Shown here in pieces: positions 15,084 to 21,561 of a DNA stretch of 24,135 bases (positions are counted from its first letter, which is position 1; each line of letters begins with the position of its first letter). The notes under the pieces are model-generated. The model searched no databases and was not told the origin of the DNA. It saw only the letters and a program-made list of their open reading frames with translations. This DNA is from Methanosarcinales archaeon (GTDB taxonomy: Archaea; Halobacteriota; Syntropharchaeia; Alkanophagales; Methanospirareceae): assembly GCA_025464585.1 (NCBI GenBank), contig JAODGL010000048.1, forward strand, positions 1 to 24,135, given 5' to 3'. A program made the position numbers and the translations under genes.

Positions 15084-15180
15084 TAAAAATTACAAGCACC
15101 AAGCATCAAATTACAAATAAATTCTAAGCACAAAATTCAAAATTATTTGTGATTTCGTACTTGAGATTTGGTATTTCCCA
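15084..15180. repeat. AT-rich degenerate repeat tract (AAATTC/CAAATTAC type)
   Basis: The tract between trkH copy 2 and the SRP RNA is built of degenerate words such as AAGCACCAAGCATCAAATTAC, ACAAATAAATTC and AAAATTCAAAATTATTTG. Similar wording occurs at 20855-20885 and 21527-21561, next to gene ends. It looks like a dispersed non-coding filler repeat. Confidence 0.45.
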
Positions 15181-15181
15181 T

Positions 15182-15500
15182 GTGTGCGGGCACGCTCTCG
15201 GTCGACATCTTCGCTACCAGCCAGACCCTCAAAGTCTTCCTCCACACCGCTACCCTGCGAGCGCCAACCGTCCACGGTGAGTCCGCTCCCTTCCGGGCCT
15301 AAACCAGTACCCATGGTAAAGGCATGATAACAAACCCTCCGGTTTGCCACCATACCACCGTCAACCCCGCAGGACGATGCTTCTTCGTAGGACTTCGAGC
15401 TGAAACTGACAGCTACGAAGCCTTCCTCAAGCTTCGCCTCTCGCATATCGGCGATTTCGAGTTGCAGAGGACGCCTAACCCTCCAGGCTAGCCCGCACAA
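15182..15500 (-). ncRNA. ffs: Signal recognition particle RNA (archaeal 7S RNA)
   Basis: On the minus strand the gene runs from GTGCGGGCTAGCC (5' end near 15498) to GCCCGCAC (near 15184). These ends pair perfectly (8 bp), forming helix 1 of archaeal SRP RNA. Near the 5' end GGGTTAGGCGTCCTCTGCAA and CGCCGATATGC match the Alu-domain signature. The S-domain helix 8 loop reads GGCCCGGAAGGGAGC at 15299-15285, the near-universal SRP54-binding motif. The length of about 315 nt is normal for archaea. It guides SRP19/SRP54 in membrane targeting of nascent proteins. A minus-strand TATA-like TTTATATCC lies about 20-28 nt upstream. An open frame of 171 codons across it is coincidental. Confidence 0.95.
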
Positions 15501-15530
15501 ATGAATATAAGTATTGGATATAAATAAAAA
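15501..15530. promoter_or_regulatory. Overlapping divergent promoters of SRP RNA (-) and mtnP (+)
   Basis: Only about 36 nt separate the SRP RNA 5' end from ATG 15535. On the plus strand GAATATAAGTA (15504-15513) sits about 25 nt before the ATG, suggesting leaderless mtnP mRNA. On the minus strand TTTATATCC (about 15516-15524) is correctly spaced for SRP RNA. The two TATA boxes interdigitate, so TBP/TFB binding may be mutually exclusive. Confidence 0.5.
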
Positions 15531-15534
15531 TAAA

Positions 15535-16257
15535 ATGTCGCTCGGAATAATTGGTGGGACAAGTTTATTTGACTCGAAGTTTCTTGACGATGCGAAAGAG
15601 AAGGAAATTGAGACAAAGTATGGCACAGTTTACCTACTCTTTACTGCCGCGGCACGTTCACACGAGGTTGTCTTTATTCCGAGACATGGCAAGGAGAAGA
15701 ACATACCACCACATAAGATAAATCATAAAGCCAATATAATGGCATTCAAGGAGTTAAACGTGGAGAAAATTGTAGGTGTTACTTCTGTCGGCAGTTTAAA
15801 GCTTGCTATAAAACCACGGTCTCTAATTGTACCTCACGACTACATAAGTCTGTGCAGCATACCCACTTTTTACGATGATGAAATCGTTCATGTCACACCG
15901 GAATTGGATGGTGGATTGAGAAGGAGCGTAATAAAAGTGGCAAAAGATTTGGGTGTTGACCTCGTTGAGGAAGGCGTTTATTTCCAGACCGTGGGACCGA
16001 GGCTCGAAACCAGGGCGGAGATAAATCTCATACGGAATTATGCGGATGTAGTAGGAATGAACATGGCTTCGGAGGCGACACTTGCAAAGGAGTTAGGGCT
16101 TCGATACGCAAATATAAGCACGGTGGACAATTATGCACATGGTATAATCCCTGAAGAAGAGCTGGACTATAAAAAGATAGTTGAAGTGGCTTCTAAAAGC
16201 AGAAAGGATTTGGAGAAGGTGCTTATGAAGTTGATAGAAGTCATGGCACATAGCTGA
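15535..16257 (+). CDS. mtnP: S-methyl-5'-thioadenosine/thioinosine phosphorylase (MTAP/PNP family)
   Basis: A cytoplasmic phosphorylase that cleaves methylthio-nucleosides, by-products of polyamine synthesis, to the base and 5-methylthioribose-1-phosphate. I chose ATG 15535 (MSLGIIGGTSLF) because the family begins there, although the frame extends to a TTG at 15514. Motifs are the phosphate loop GIIGGTSL, RHGKEKNIPPHKINHKANIM, TVGPRLETRAEI, and VVGMNMASEATLAKELGL. The base-recognition segment reads STVDNYAHGI. A VDN at this place, not the D-x-D of human MTAP, would suit a thioinosine (6-oxopurine) phosphorylase as in methanogens, but that specificity is inferred. A deoxyhypusine synthase (spermidine-using) elsewhere in the window fits polyamine use. 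Confidence 0.9.
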   Translation: MSLGIIGGTSLFDSKFLDDAKEKEIETKYGTVYLLFTAAARSHEVVFIPRHGKEKNIPPHKINHKANIMAFKELNVEKIVGVTSVGSLKLAIKPRSLIVPHDYISLCSIPTFYDDEIVHVTPELDGGLRRSVIKVAKDLGVDLVEEGVYFQTVGPRLETRAEINLIRNYADVVGMNMASEATLAKELGLRYANISTVDNYAHGIIPEEELDYKKIVEVASKSRKDLEKVLMKLIEVMAHS

Positions 16258-16278
16258 AGTAAGAAGAGCTAATCAAAT

Positions 16279-17292
16279 TCAGATAATATACCATCTCGCA
16301 GACCACGCCAACATCCTTATCTTATCAATATTGTGCTTTTCTATCTTTGCTTTTAGGTCTATACTTCTGAAGAGCAGCGGAAAGGGATACCGATACCCGG
16401 AATTGGCACCTGTAATCTCTTTAATCAGATTATGCTCGCCGCTTGCAACTACCATTTTTATTTCCGCCTTATATTCATCCACCAGCGATTCAAATACACT
16501 TCTTGCCTTCTCGGCATGATGCTTGATGTCCTCATCGCGGAGTCGTTCAAATCTACGCTGACTCCAGCCTCCTTTTGTGTGCTTCTCTTTTACACTGCTG
16601 CGAACAACCTTGTGATCAATAAACGATTCTCGATTTGATATGCCGATAAACGTCTCTCCTGCATGTGCCAATACGATGCAAATTGCCAGATTTTGCTCTA
16701 ATAGTTCTTGTAGCTGTAGAGTATCAAAGGCACGGTCGAGTTTCCACCCGGATTCGGCTATCGGAAACGGTGGTGTCATGAGCATGCGAACCATCCCCAT
16801 CCTTTTCATGTCATAGAAGAGTGCCATACCTGTCGGTGACTCAATTCTTTGCATCAGGTATCTGACATCTTGTTCAAGTTCAATAGTACTTTCAAATTCA
16901 CTCAGGTCGGTGATTGATTCATTTGGGTGCAGGTAGACCGTGACAAGGTCTTCATTTCTTGACCTGACCGAGCCGATCTGAGACAAAAGGTCGCAAGATT
17001 GAGCATTTGTTAATGTTACAGCGCGTTTGAAGGTCTGTGTTAGTTCGTCAGTTTTTTGCTTTTCCTCTTTCAGATTCTCAAGCGTGCGTTCGAGCTTTTC
17101 TATTTTCTTCTCTGCCTTTTTCAATGCCAAATCTGCTTCTTGTTTATCAGATACCGCCTTTTTAGTTCGCACCTCCTGCTTCGATAATCGCGTAAATAGC
17201 AATTTATTTTCCGATTCAAGCTCATTAATACGTTTTTGCAGTATTTCGACCTTCTTCTCCAATTCTTTCCGATTAAACAACTTGCCAAACAT
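16279..17292 (-). CDS. Vms1/Ankzf1-type (VLRF1) peptidyl-tRNA hydrolase with N-terminal coiled coil
   Basis: About 337 residues. Residues 8-90 form a strongly charged coiled coil. The rest is an eRF1-like VLRF1 domain with YLHPNESITD, then FYDMKRMGMVRMLMTPPFP, and LAHAGETFIGIS. The signature is KEKHTKGGWSQRRFERLRDE (about 236-255), with the catalytic-type Gln (about 246) in GGWSQ, analogous to the GGQ of release factors. Family knowledge: Vms1/ANKZF1 frees nascent chains from tRNA on stalled 60S-type subunits, so a ribosome-rescue role is likely. The start is ATG 17292 or the GTG just before it at 17295, which overlaps the cobO stop codon by 1 nt, so translation is probably coupled with cobO. 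Confidence 0.85.
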   Translation of the reverse strand: MFGKLFNRKELEKKVEILQKRINELESENKLLFTRLSKQEVRTKKAVSDKQEADLALKKAEKKIEKLERTLENLKEEKQKTDELTQTFKRAVTLTNAQSCDLLSQIGSVRSRNEDLVTVYLHPNESITDLSEFESTIELEQDVRYLMQRIESPTGMALFYDMKRMGMVRMLMTPPFPIAESGWKLDRAFDTLQLQELLEQNLAICIVLAHAGETFIGISNRESFIDHKVVRSSVKEKHTKGGWSQRRFERLRDEDIKHHAEKARSVFESLVDEYKAEIKMVVASGEHNLIKEITGANSGYRYPFPLLFRSIDLKAKIEKHNIDKIRMLAWSARWYII

Positions 17293-17294
17293 CA

Positions 17295-17819
17295 CTAATA
17301 TTCTATGCCGGAAGTTGTGCTCCTGGTTTTATTCCAATAATGCTTGACCTTCTCCATGTGAGTTGCTATATCAGCCATTTCTATTATTCTGTCGCCAGGC
17401 TCTCTTCCGCTAAGGATGACATCAGTTGAGCCTCTTTTATTTAACAACGCTATGATGTCATCTTCTGTTAAAAGCTCGAACTTTACTGCGTACAATATCT
17501 CATCCAGAATTAATAGGTCGGTCTTTTTTTCTGCTAACACGCTATGAGCTAATTCCAAACCCTCTTTAGCCTTTTTAAGATGCTTTTCACGAGATTCTTC
17601 GTCCTTTAAAAAACCAGGGGCACCGCAAAGATGTATCTGGAGGTTATCAAGGTTCTTTAGAAACTGATATTCCCCGGTAGTTGGTCTCCCTTTCATAAAC
17701 TGCAATATCACTACCTTTTTGTTATGTCCCAATGTCCTTATGGCATGACCAATAGAGGCGGTTGTCTTACCCTCCCCCTTTCCATAATAGACGATGACTT
17801 TTCCCTCTGCTGAGTTCAT
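17295..17819 (-). CDS. cobO: Cob(I)yrinic acid a,c-diamide adenosyltransferase (CobO/BtuR type)
   Basis: Transfers the 5'-deoxyadenosyl group of ATP to the cobalt of corrinoids, giving adenosylated cobamides. The start ATG 17819 (MNSAEGKVIVYYGKGEGKTT) is preferred. The frame runs further upstream to 17894, but those residues are unlike the family and would overlap mntA. The P-loop GKGEGKTT (13-20), VVILQFMKGRPTTGEYQFLK, DLLILDEILYAVKFELL and VILSGREPGDRIIEMADIAT are all typical. At 174 residues it is a normal CobO-type enzyme. Corrinoids serve the methyltransferases of C1 metabolism, so its presence fits the host. Stop and next start overlap, implying an operon with the VLRF1 gene. Confidence 0.93.
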   Translation of the reverse strand: MNSAEGKVIVYYGKGEGKTTASIGHAIRTLGHNKKVVILQFMKGRPTTGEYQFLKNLDNLQIHLCGAPGFLKDEESREKHLKKAKEGLELAHSVLAEKKTDLLILDEILYAVKFELLTEDDIIALLNKRGSTDVILSGREPGDRIIEMADIATHMEKVKHYWNKTRSTTSGIEY

Positions 17820-17865
17820 AATTATTTTTATCTTGAAAAGGCAATAAATAACCTTTGACTCTATT

Positions 17866-18273
17866 TTAATACTTCTTTTCTTTCGCTCTCTCAATTAAAT
17901 CCTCAGCAGATACCGCTCTTTGCCTTCTTTTCATCCCATTCCAAATCTTCGATTGCTTATACAACCAAAAATCAAGGTCATTCTCATCCTCCGCATAGAT
18001 AACCTCATTATTTTCCAGGATCTCTCCCCTTAAATACCAGGGTATCTCATTGAATACTACGATATCGTATCTTTCATTGGCTGAAACCTCCAAAATCTTA
18101 TCATATAAAGCGACCTTCGACTCCATACCTTCCTTTTTTATCACACATATATCAATATCCGAATTCCTATCAGCATATCCCTTAATCAATGAACCATAAA
18201 CCAATATCCCTTTAACGTATGGCACAATATCCTTTAAAACGTCTAATAGCTGTTCCCTCATTTTCTCATCCAT
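17866..18273 (-). CDS. mntA: MntA-type minimal nucleotidyltransferase antitoxin
   Basis: 135 residues with the minimal nucleotidyltransferase core VKGILVYGSLIKGYADRNSD followed by IDICVI. This contains G27-S28, ten residues, then D39-x-D41, the exact GSX10DXD signature of MntA antitoxins. Further blocks are ERYDIVVFNEIPWYLRGEIL and NEVIYAED. Known role of the family: MntA transfers AMP to a tyrosine of the HepT toxin and so inactivates it. The gene starts inside the end of hepT (16-nt overlap), giving translational coupling. cobO follows after 46 nt on the same strand. Confidence 0.92.
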   Translation of the reverse strand: MDEKMREQLLDVLKDIVPYVKGILVYGSLIKGYADRNSDIDICVIKKEGMESKVALYDKILEVSANERYDIVVFNEIPWYLRGEILENNEVIYAEDENDLDFWLYKQSKIWNGMKRRQRAVSAEDLIERAKEKKY

Positions 18274-18677
18274 TCTAAAACCACCACCGAAAAATCCCTT
18301 AAATCCCCTACCAATTCATTTATCGCATGACATGCTGTCTCATCATTTACACCATTGTACCCATGAATTAGTCTATTCCTTAATCCGTTTGCTTCTTTTA
18401 ATTTTTCCCCCATTCTTGCTTCCAAAATATCCCTTTCAATCAAAAAATCAATATTGCTGTAGTCATCCTTTGCAGATGAATTCAGTCCTCTTCTAACCAT
18501 TGCACATACGTCTGACATAGCTTCTACTGCTTCTTGAAATTCTTTATATATCGCCTTCCGCAATATTCTATCTCGCAATATCTCCTTCGATAGGTGTTCT
18601 TCGATGAACTCAACTCGCTCAACCACGGTCTCAACTTTCTCCATTATCCTCTTCTTAATTTTAATATCCTCGTTCAT
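18258..18677 (-). CDS. hepT: HepT-type HEPN ribonuclease toxin (DUF86)
   Basis: 139 residues, all-helical, with the HEPN catalytic motif LRNRLIHGYN: R100-x4-H105-x-Y107, i.e. RX4HXY. The tyrosine is the residue AMPylated by MntA in studied systems. Known HepT toxins cleave RNA, in some cases tRNA 3' ends. ATG 18677 is only 12-20 nt from a TATA-like AAATATAAATA, so transcription could begin within the annotated first codons and the second Met (18644) may be the real start. Toxin first, antitoxin second is usual for this family. It diverges from the CCA-adding enzyme gene. Confidence 0.92.
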   Translation of the reverse strand: MNEDIKIKKRIMEKVETVVERVEFIEEHLSKEILRDRILRKAIYKEFQEAVEAMSDVCAMVRRGLNSSAKDDYSNIDFLIERDILEARMGEKLKEANGLRNRLIHGYNGVNDETACHAINELVGDLRDFSVVVLEWMRK

Positions 18678-18687
18678 CTTCTCTTTC

Positions 18688-18700
18688 TATTTATATTTTA
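18688..18700. promoter_or_regulatory. AT-rich promoter core between hepT (-) and cca (+)
   Basis: TATTTATATTTTA reads as a TATA-like element on both strands. It lies about 40-50 nt before the cca ATG and 12-22 nt before the longest hepT ATG. It is the only clear TATA candidate in the 61-nt divergent gap. Confidence 0.4.
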
Positions 18701-18738
18701 ATTACAAGTAATTTTTCCATGCATGCAACAATGAAGAA

Positions 18739-20091
18739 ATGAAAGAGAAGGAAGAGATAAAAAAGATATGTGAAAAGGTCATAGCGCGCATAAGACCGGA
18801 TGAAGCAGAGAGAAATAAAGTAAAAGCAGTTACTGACTTTATAATCGCAAAGATAAATAAGAAAGCATCAGAGATGGGTATAGAAGCCCATGCAATCTCC
18901 GTAGGGTCAACTGCAAGGAATACATGGGTAAGTGGCGAGGCTGACATAGATATATTTATCATGTTTCCTGAGGAGGTGTCAGAAGAGTATTTAAAAGAGG
19001 AAGGTCTTGCTCTCGCAAAGAGCATCGCTGATAAATATGAAGAAAGATATGCCTCACATCCTTATATTCACGCTTATTTTTATGATTCCGAAGGAAAAGA
19101 GCACGAGGCGGACCTGGTCCCCTGCTTTTCGGTAAAAAATGCATCGGGATTGAAATCCGCAGTTGACAGGACTCCGTTTCATAATGAATACATTGTAAAG
19201 AGAATGCCAGGACTTGAGGATGAAGTGCTGCTGTTAAAACAATTTTTGAAATCAGCGGGAATTTATGGCTCTGAACAGAGGCGAAAAGGCTTCTCCGGTT
19301 ATCTTTGCGAACTCCTCATCCTTAGATATTTCTCTTTCGTCGAGCTATTGAAGAACGCATCGAGGTGGAAATATGGCGAAAAAATAGACATCGAAGGTCG
19401 AGGAAGATACAAAGGTAAAGACCCGCTTATTGTAATAGACCCTGTTGACCCGAACAGGAATGTAGCGGCAGCGGTATCTTTGGATTCTTTTTGCAGGTTA
19501 ATAGATGTGGCAAGGGACTTTTTGGCGTGTCCTGCTGAGAGTTTCTTCTACCCTGCGAAGAAGAAAGAGATGAGCAAGGCAGAATTTGTGAAGTTCGTGA
19601 AAGAAAGAGGAACAGAGTTCGTAATGGTGCTGTTTGAAGCGCCAGACGTGGTGGAAGACATATTATTCCCACAGTTGAGAAAAGCAGAAGCATCTGTCAC
19701 AAGTATGATAGAAAGACATGGTTTCAGGGTGTATCGAAGCGAAGTCTCGGTGGAAGCCGAGAAGGCGTTTTTAATCTTTGAGTTGCTCGTCTGGAATCTC
19801 CCACAGGTGAAAAAGCATATAGGTCCTCCAGTTACTTCAAAATACCATTCTGAGCAGTTTAAAAGCAAATACAAATCCTTTTCTCTTCGTATTGAAGATG
19901 GTAGATATGTCGTGGAGGTAAAGAGAAAATATACGGATGTAGTGGAATTGCTGAAGAATGAGCTGAGGTCGTGCAGTTTGGGAAAACACGTATCAGAGTC
20001 AATAGATAGAGGGTATGATGTTTTAAGGAACGAGGAGATAATGTTTTCTGAAGGTATTGGCTCTTTTTTCAGTGATTATTTTTTAAATTAA
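18739..20091 (+). CDS. cca: CCA-adding tRNA nucleotidyltransferase (archaeal class I)
   Basis: Adds or repairs the 3'-CCA end of tRNAs. This is essential here, since neither tRNA in the window encodes CCA. The 450 residues are normal for class I. The active-site nucleotidyltransferase motif is GSTARNTWVSGEADIDIFI: G56-S57 with D69 and D71 as metal ligands, and a third carboxylate is expected at D125 in EHEADLVPCF. Next come DRTPFHNEYIV and LKQFLKSAGIYGSEQRRKGF, then SGYLCELLI. The tail domains include PPVTSKYHSEQFKSKYKSF, as in archaeal CCA enzymes. The ATG 18739 follows several near-by out-of-frame ATGs. The gene is divergent from hepT-mntA. Confidence 0.95.
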   Translation: MKEKEEIKKICEKVIARIRPDEAERNKVKAVTDFIIAKINKKASEMGIEAHAISVGSTARNTWVSGEADIDIFIMFPEEVSEEYLKEEGLALAKSIADKYEERYASHPYIHAYFYDSEGKEHEADLVPCFSVKNASGLKSAVDRTPFHNEYIVKRMPGLEDEVLLLKQFLKSAGIYGSEQRRKGFSGYLCELLILRYFSFVELLKNASRWKYGEKIDIEGRGRYKGKDPLIVIDPVDPNRNVAAAVSLDSFCRLIDVARDFLACPAESFFYPAKKKEMSKAEFVKFVKERGTEFVMVLFEAPDVVEDILFPQLRKAEASVTSMIERHGFRVYRSEVSVEAEKAFLIFELLVWNLPQVKKHIGPPVTSKYHSEQFKSKYKSFSLRIEDGRYVVEVKRKYTDVVELLKNELRSCSLGKHVSESIDRGYDVLRNEEIMFSEGIGSFFSDYFLN

Positions 20092-20185
20092 ATGCCAGTT
20101 TAATCCCCTCCTCTTTCTCATACAGCTCCAGTTGCCGCCATAGATTTATTGAAACTTTTTACAAACAGAAACCTTTAAGAGATAT

Positions 20186-20881
20186 ATGCCATTTTTCAGT
20201 TCATTTGCTCACGCTTCCTTTATCAAAGAAAGTTTGGTGCTCGAAGCAATAGGGAAGGCGATAGTAATTTTAGCAATAGTATTTGTGGTTCTCTTAGTAT
20301 TAGCGCTTCTCTTTTGCTCCTTTACGTTACATACAAAAAAAATAATATTGCCTAATTTCGTGTTGTTCGTGATAACTCTGCTTTACGAGCCGTTACGGAG
20401 ATTGCTTGCTTTTTTTCGTATTGACCCGAGTCTGATAGACCGTGTATCAGTAGAGATAAGAAACGCACTTAACTATCCTGATTTCGCTGCTACGAGCATG
20501 GAAGAGCGTGTTCTACTCCTGCCTCAGTGCATTCGGAGCACTGAATGCCCGGCTAAACTGAACCCGGTAGACGGTATCCACTGTATGGAATGTGGTAAAT
20601 GTGTGATTGCAGAACTAAGTGCTATTTGTAAAGAACTTGGCATCAGGATGTACATATCACCAGGTGGGACGTTCACAGGACGCATCCTCAGATACAGCAG
20701 ACCAAAAGCAAAAGCGGTGGTTGGCGTTGCTTGCTACCCCAATCTGTATGAAGGGATGCTAAACGCAAAGCTTATGGGTGTGGCTGCGCAAGGCGTGCCT
20801 TTAACTACTCCCGGATGCGTCAATACCACCGTGGACTATGACGAAATAATAAATAAATGCAAAATGCAAATATCAAAATGA
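20186..20881 (+). CDS. DUF116 family membrane-anchored cysteine-rich protein (copy 1)
   Basis: 231 residues. A membrane segment at about 22-46 is followed by an amphipathic or second hydrophobic stretch (about 53-77). Next is a soluble domain with LLPQCIRSTECPAK, then GIHCMECGKCVIAEL (Cys 115, 121, 133, 136, 139, 148), GIRMYISPGGTF, VVGVACYPNLYEGM and TPGCVNTTVDYDE. The clustered cysteines suggest a metal or Fe-S site. This is DUF116, whose function is unknown to me. A TTTAAG element lies too near ATG 20186 to be a normal TATA box for that start, so a later start such as GTG 20237 is possible. Its stop overlaps the next gene's start (ATGA). Confidence 0.85.
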   Translation: MPFFSSFAHASFIKESLVLEAIGKAIVILAIVFVVLLVLALLFCSFTLHTKKIILPNFVLFVITLLYEPLRRLLAFFRIDPSLIDRVSVEIRNALNYPDFAATSMEERVLLLPQCIRSTECPAKLNPVDGIHCMECGKCVIAELSAICKELGIRMYISPGGTFTGRILRYSRPKAKAVVGVACYPNLYEGMLNAKLMGVAAQGVPLTTPGCVNTTVDYDEIINKCKMQISK

Positions 20882-21528
20882 AAAATCTAATACCTGACCC
20901 GGTGTATGCATTAGTGGGCGAAATTTTTGTAATTGCTGTTGTAGCTGTGGCAGCGTTAATTTTAACTGCTGTGTGCTTAGCCATTTATAAACGAGACCTG
21001 TTCCCACGATTTACGCTCTTTGTACTCAATCTCTTTTACCAACCCGCCAAGCTATTCCTTGGATACTTCCATGTAAATCCTGTAATCGTGGATGAAATAG
21101 GCATTGCACTGATGAATTCGGTATATAAAGATGCGTATGTAAAGACGCCGCTGGATAAGAGATTGCTGTTCCTGCCTCAGTGCCTTCGCCACCTCAAATG
21201 CCCTGCGAAGACATCTCCGCAAGATGGTATTATCTGTGAAGAATGTGGTAGATGCGGGATTGCAGCGATTAAAAGGATGTGTGACGAATATGGTATAAAA
21301 ATTTGTATCGCTCCGGGTGGCGAGTTTGTTAAGCGTGCGATACGTGATAAAAAGCCTCAGGCGGCTATCGGTATCGCATGTCAGCATGACCTATACGGAG
21401 GAATGAGAGAAGTTACATCTAAGGGTATTCCTGCGATTGGCGTGGTGCTTTCCAAGACCGGGTGCGTGATGACCGAAGTGGATTGGGAGGAAGTGAAAGC
21501 GTGCGCATTAGATTCGGTGGATTTATAA
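20878..21528 (+). CDS. DUF116 family membrane-anchored cysteine-rich protein (copy 2)
   Basis: A paralogue of the gene before it, with the same layout: a membrane segment near the N-terminus, LFLPQCLRHLKCPAK, GIICEECGRCGIAAI, GIKICIAPGGEF, AIGIACQHDLYGGM and SKTGCVMTEVDWEEV. I start it at ATG 20878, which overlaps the upstream TGA as ATGA. An in-frame ATG at 20857 would add seven residues derived from an AT-rich repeat. The pair looks like a tandem duplication with translational coupling, perhaps forming a heterodimer. All cluster cysteines of copy 1 are kept, so both could bind the same cofactor. Confidence 0.85.
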   Translation: MKNLIPDPVYALVGEIFVIAVVAVAALILTAVCLAIYKRDLFPRFTLFVLNLFYQPAKLFLGYFHVNPVIVDEIGIALMNSVYKDAYVKTPLDKRLLFLPQCLRHLKCPAKTSPQDGIICEECGRCGIAAIKRMCDEYGIKICIAPGGEFVKRAIRDKKPQAAIGIACQHDLYGGMREVTSKGIPAIGVVLSKTGCVMTEVDWEEVKACALDSVDL

Positions 21529-21561
21529 ATTCCAATCTCCAAATCCCAAATAATACCAATT
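21527..21561. repeat. AT-rich filler repeat at the DUF116/DUF499 junction
   Basis: Wording of the type AATTCCAATCTCCAAATCCC followed by AAATAATACCAATTTT resembles the degenerate tract at 15084-15180. It lies exactly where the DUF499 coding sequence begins without its N-terminus. Confidence 0.4.

Noticed and set aside
15111..15626. Open frame of 171 codons on the minus strand
   Set aside because: It lies over the SRP RNA, whose paired ends and GGCCCGGAAGGGAGC motif explain the sequence, and the protein resembles nothing.
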